Below, piece by piece: positions 62,905 to 64,000 of a stretch of 64,000 nucleotides of DNA. This DNA is from Epithemia pelagica (Eukaryota; Bacillariophyta; Bacillariophyceae; Surirellales; Surirellaceae), in contig OX337239.1 in assembly GCA_946965045.2 (NCBI GenBank), positions 1,364,001 through 1,428,000 of the forward strand, written 5' to 3'. The notes below the pieces were generated by a model. The model made no database searches. It was not told where the DNA came from and saw only the letters and a list, made by a program, of their open reading frames with translations. How positions within the stretch are numbered: position 1 is the stretch's first letter; each line of letters begins with the position of its first letter. The translations under genes were made by a program, and so were the position numbers.

Positions 62905-64000
62905 ATGGAACCAACTACACCGACCACACCAGAGTTCAACACCAATCAAAGTATATCTGATCAAGAAGTCTTTGATCATATTACTCAGGTGTTGTTCAAC
63001 TTTTCCAAGGAAAGGGTCGATGTACTCGTGAAATGGATGCACCATCATGCTTTTGATGATATCCTTAGTATCATTGAACATATGGCAATTGACCCTGAGA
63101 AGAACATGGATAGTATGACCAAATACAAGTCAGGAAAACAAATGCATGACCTACATGTCAATACAAGCCAGCAGATCAAGTTGCTTGCCCATTGGTTCCG
63201 ACAAACGAGTATCGACATTCAGGGTATACCTTCCAAGGCAACCTGGATGAATCTGACCAAGGCAGAATTTGATCTATGGAGGATAAACACTGACTTTCGC
63301 TCCGGAAGCCCTATCAACGACCCAGTATCACCTATGAAATCTCCATCCCATTTGACGTCACCCAAATCGTTTAGTACTACTTCTGCTGCATCACAGTCCC
63401 AACTGGACCTAACCGCATTCAAGAAGGGAACTAAGCGTGACGCTATGGCATATGAAACATTCAAGGATGAACGATACTACGACACGTTCTGGAGGACTTT
63501 CAAGACCACAGCAAAAGCCCAAGGTTTATCTAATGTTCTTGACTTCCGATACAAGCCGCCGACGAATGATACGTATGTAACAGAACTTTTCCAAGAGCAA
63601 CAAATCTTCCTATACTCCGTCCTTGTGCGCATCATCCAGACTGATCAAGGAAGAGCTTATGTTCGCGAACATGAACATGATGAAGACGCACGAGCAGTGT
63701 TACAGAAGCTTCACACATTGCATACGAAGTCAGACTTAGCGAAACGAGAGGTCTTACGATTAACCAATTACATCTCCAACCTTCGCCTCGATGATACATG
63801 GCGTGGATCATCACGTCAATTTTTGCTTCATTTCCAAGACAAACTACGTTTACTCGACAACCTTGTTGATCTCTCTGATCGCATACCTGATCACACTAGG
63901 ATGACGTTTCTTATGCAAGCTGTCGAGAAGGTACCTGACCTTCGCAGAGTTAAAATCTTGGACAACGTCGTCAACACGAAGTCTGGAGCAAAGTCTCTAT
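62905..64000 (+). CDS. gag: Gag-like ORF of the second retroelement, partial
   Basis: ATG at 62905; open to the window edge, at least 365 residues, no stop. A helical N-terminal half, a Ser/Pro hinge (about 130-165), and then a capsid-like region with FWRTFKTTAKAQ, FLYSVLVRIIQTDQGRAYV and DDTWRGSSRQFLLHFQDKLR. This order (length, hinge, 'FxYSV...TDxG' and 'LDDxWRGS' phrases) is that of Gag proteins in diatom LTR elements. It is not closely similar to the Gag at 23267-24763, so a different lineage. Confidence 0.7.
   Translation, partial: MEPTTPTTPEFNTNQSISDQEVFDHITQVLFNFSKERVDVLVKWMHHHAFDDILSIIEHMAIDPEKNMDSMTKYKSGKQMHDLHVNTSQQIKLLAHWFRQTSIDIQGIPSKATWMNLTKAEFDLWRINTDFRSGSPINDPVSPMKSPSHLTSPKSFSTTSAASQSQLDLTAFKKGTKRDAMAYETFKDERYYDTFWRTFKTTAKAQGLSNVLDFRYKPPTNDTYVTELFQEQQIFLYSVLVRIIQTDQGRAYVREHEHDEDARAVLQKLHTLHTKSDLAKREVLRLTNYISNLRLDDTWRGSSRQFLLHFQDKLRLLDNLVDLSDRIPDHTRMTFLMQAVEKVPDLRRVKILDNVVNTKSGAKSL

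Larger units (their letters stand above)
61139..64000 (+). mobile_element. 5' part of a second LTR retrotransposon, cut by the window edge
   Basis: TGGTATCAG at 61813 matches the copia primer-binding site, placing the end of the 5' LTR just before it. An LTR-like, AC-rich sequence lies upstream; its left edge is not resolved and the start given is only the end of the previous ORF. Two ORFs follow, 61912-62691 and 62905 onward, the second Gag-like. The pol region and 3' LTR should lie beyond 64000. Confidence 0.65.

Overview
The window looks like nuclear DNA of a diatom, most probably a raphid pennate. Genes carry short GT-AG introns of about 60-160 bp. Three plastid-type proteins begin with a signal peptide followed by an aromatic residue at the cleavage site (A|F), the ASAFAP-type diatom signature. 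One protein carries the stramenopile/diatom domain DUF6824 and another has long 'PT' repeats typical of diatom surface proteins. The retroelement is a Ty1/copia type like the diatom CoDi elements. I saw no rRNA, tRNA or CRISPR array. No species can be fixed from the sequence alone.

Layout. 1-159 is the end of a terminal-inverted-repeat (TIR) element whose body lies left of the window. 564-1628 (+) is a plastid DUF4079 membrane protein. 1933-7925 (-) is a large ZNFX1/NFX1-type helicase with several apparent breaks. 8827-9267 is a MITE. 9458-10120 (+) is a SAM-domain protein, 10826-11695 (-) a plastid fibrillin (PAP), 12281-15241 (-) a metzincin-type metalloprotease with a PT-repeat stalk, and 17194-19923 (+) a low-complexity protein with a basic, bZIP-like tail. 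20347-21139 holds a doubtful ORF and 21401-21838 a second MITE type. 22723-29015 is a complete young copia element with identical LTRs. 29600-30053 is a second, diverged copy of the first MITE.

30591-34646 (+) encodes a DUF6824 protein. 35085-38354 is a TIR element with 391-bp arms. It carries an SR-rich ORF and a decayed fragment of a fatty-acid desaturase, but no transposase that I can see. 39076-40916 (+) is a repeat-rich ORF with a frame change. 42117-45455 (+) is a receptor-type nucleotide cyclase with a strikingly His/Asp-rich ectodomain. 46982-48328 (-) is a fatty-acid desaturase and 50200-51681 (+) a plastid DUF2358/NTF2-like protein. 52142-55901 (-) reads best as one Kelch-coiled-coil-kinase gene. 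56538-58394 (+) is a Golgi-type sulfotransferase, followed by a broken copy of its own 5' end. 60010-60495 is a truncated ORF, 60737-61138 a small coiled-coil ORF, and from about 61139 to the window edge lies the 5' part of another LTR retroelement with an extra ORF ahead of gag.

The host genes form no evident pathway; this is ordinary gene-by-gene eukaryotic organisation. The most unusual material is in the mobile fraction: the cargo-bearing TIR element, and a MITE pair in which the TIR 'word' and the internal palindrome have changed together. Next come the receptor cyclase and the Kelch-kinase fusion.
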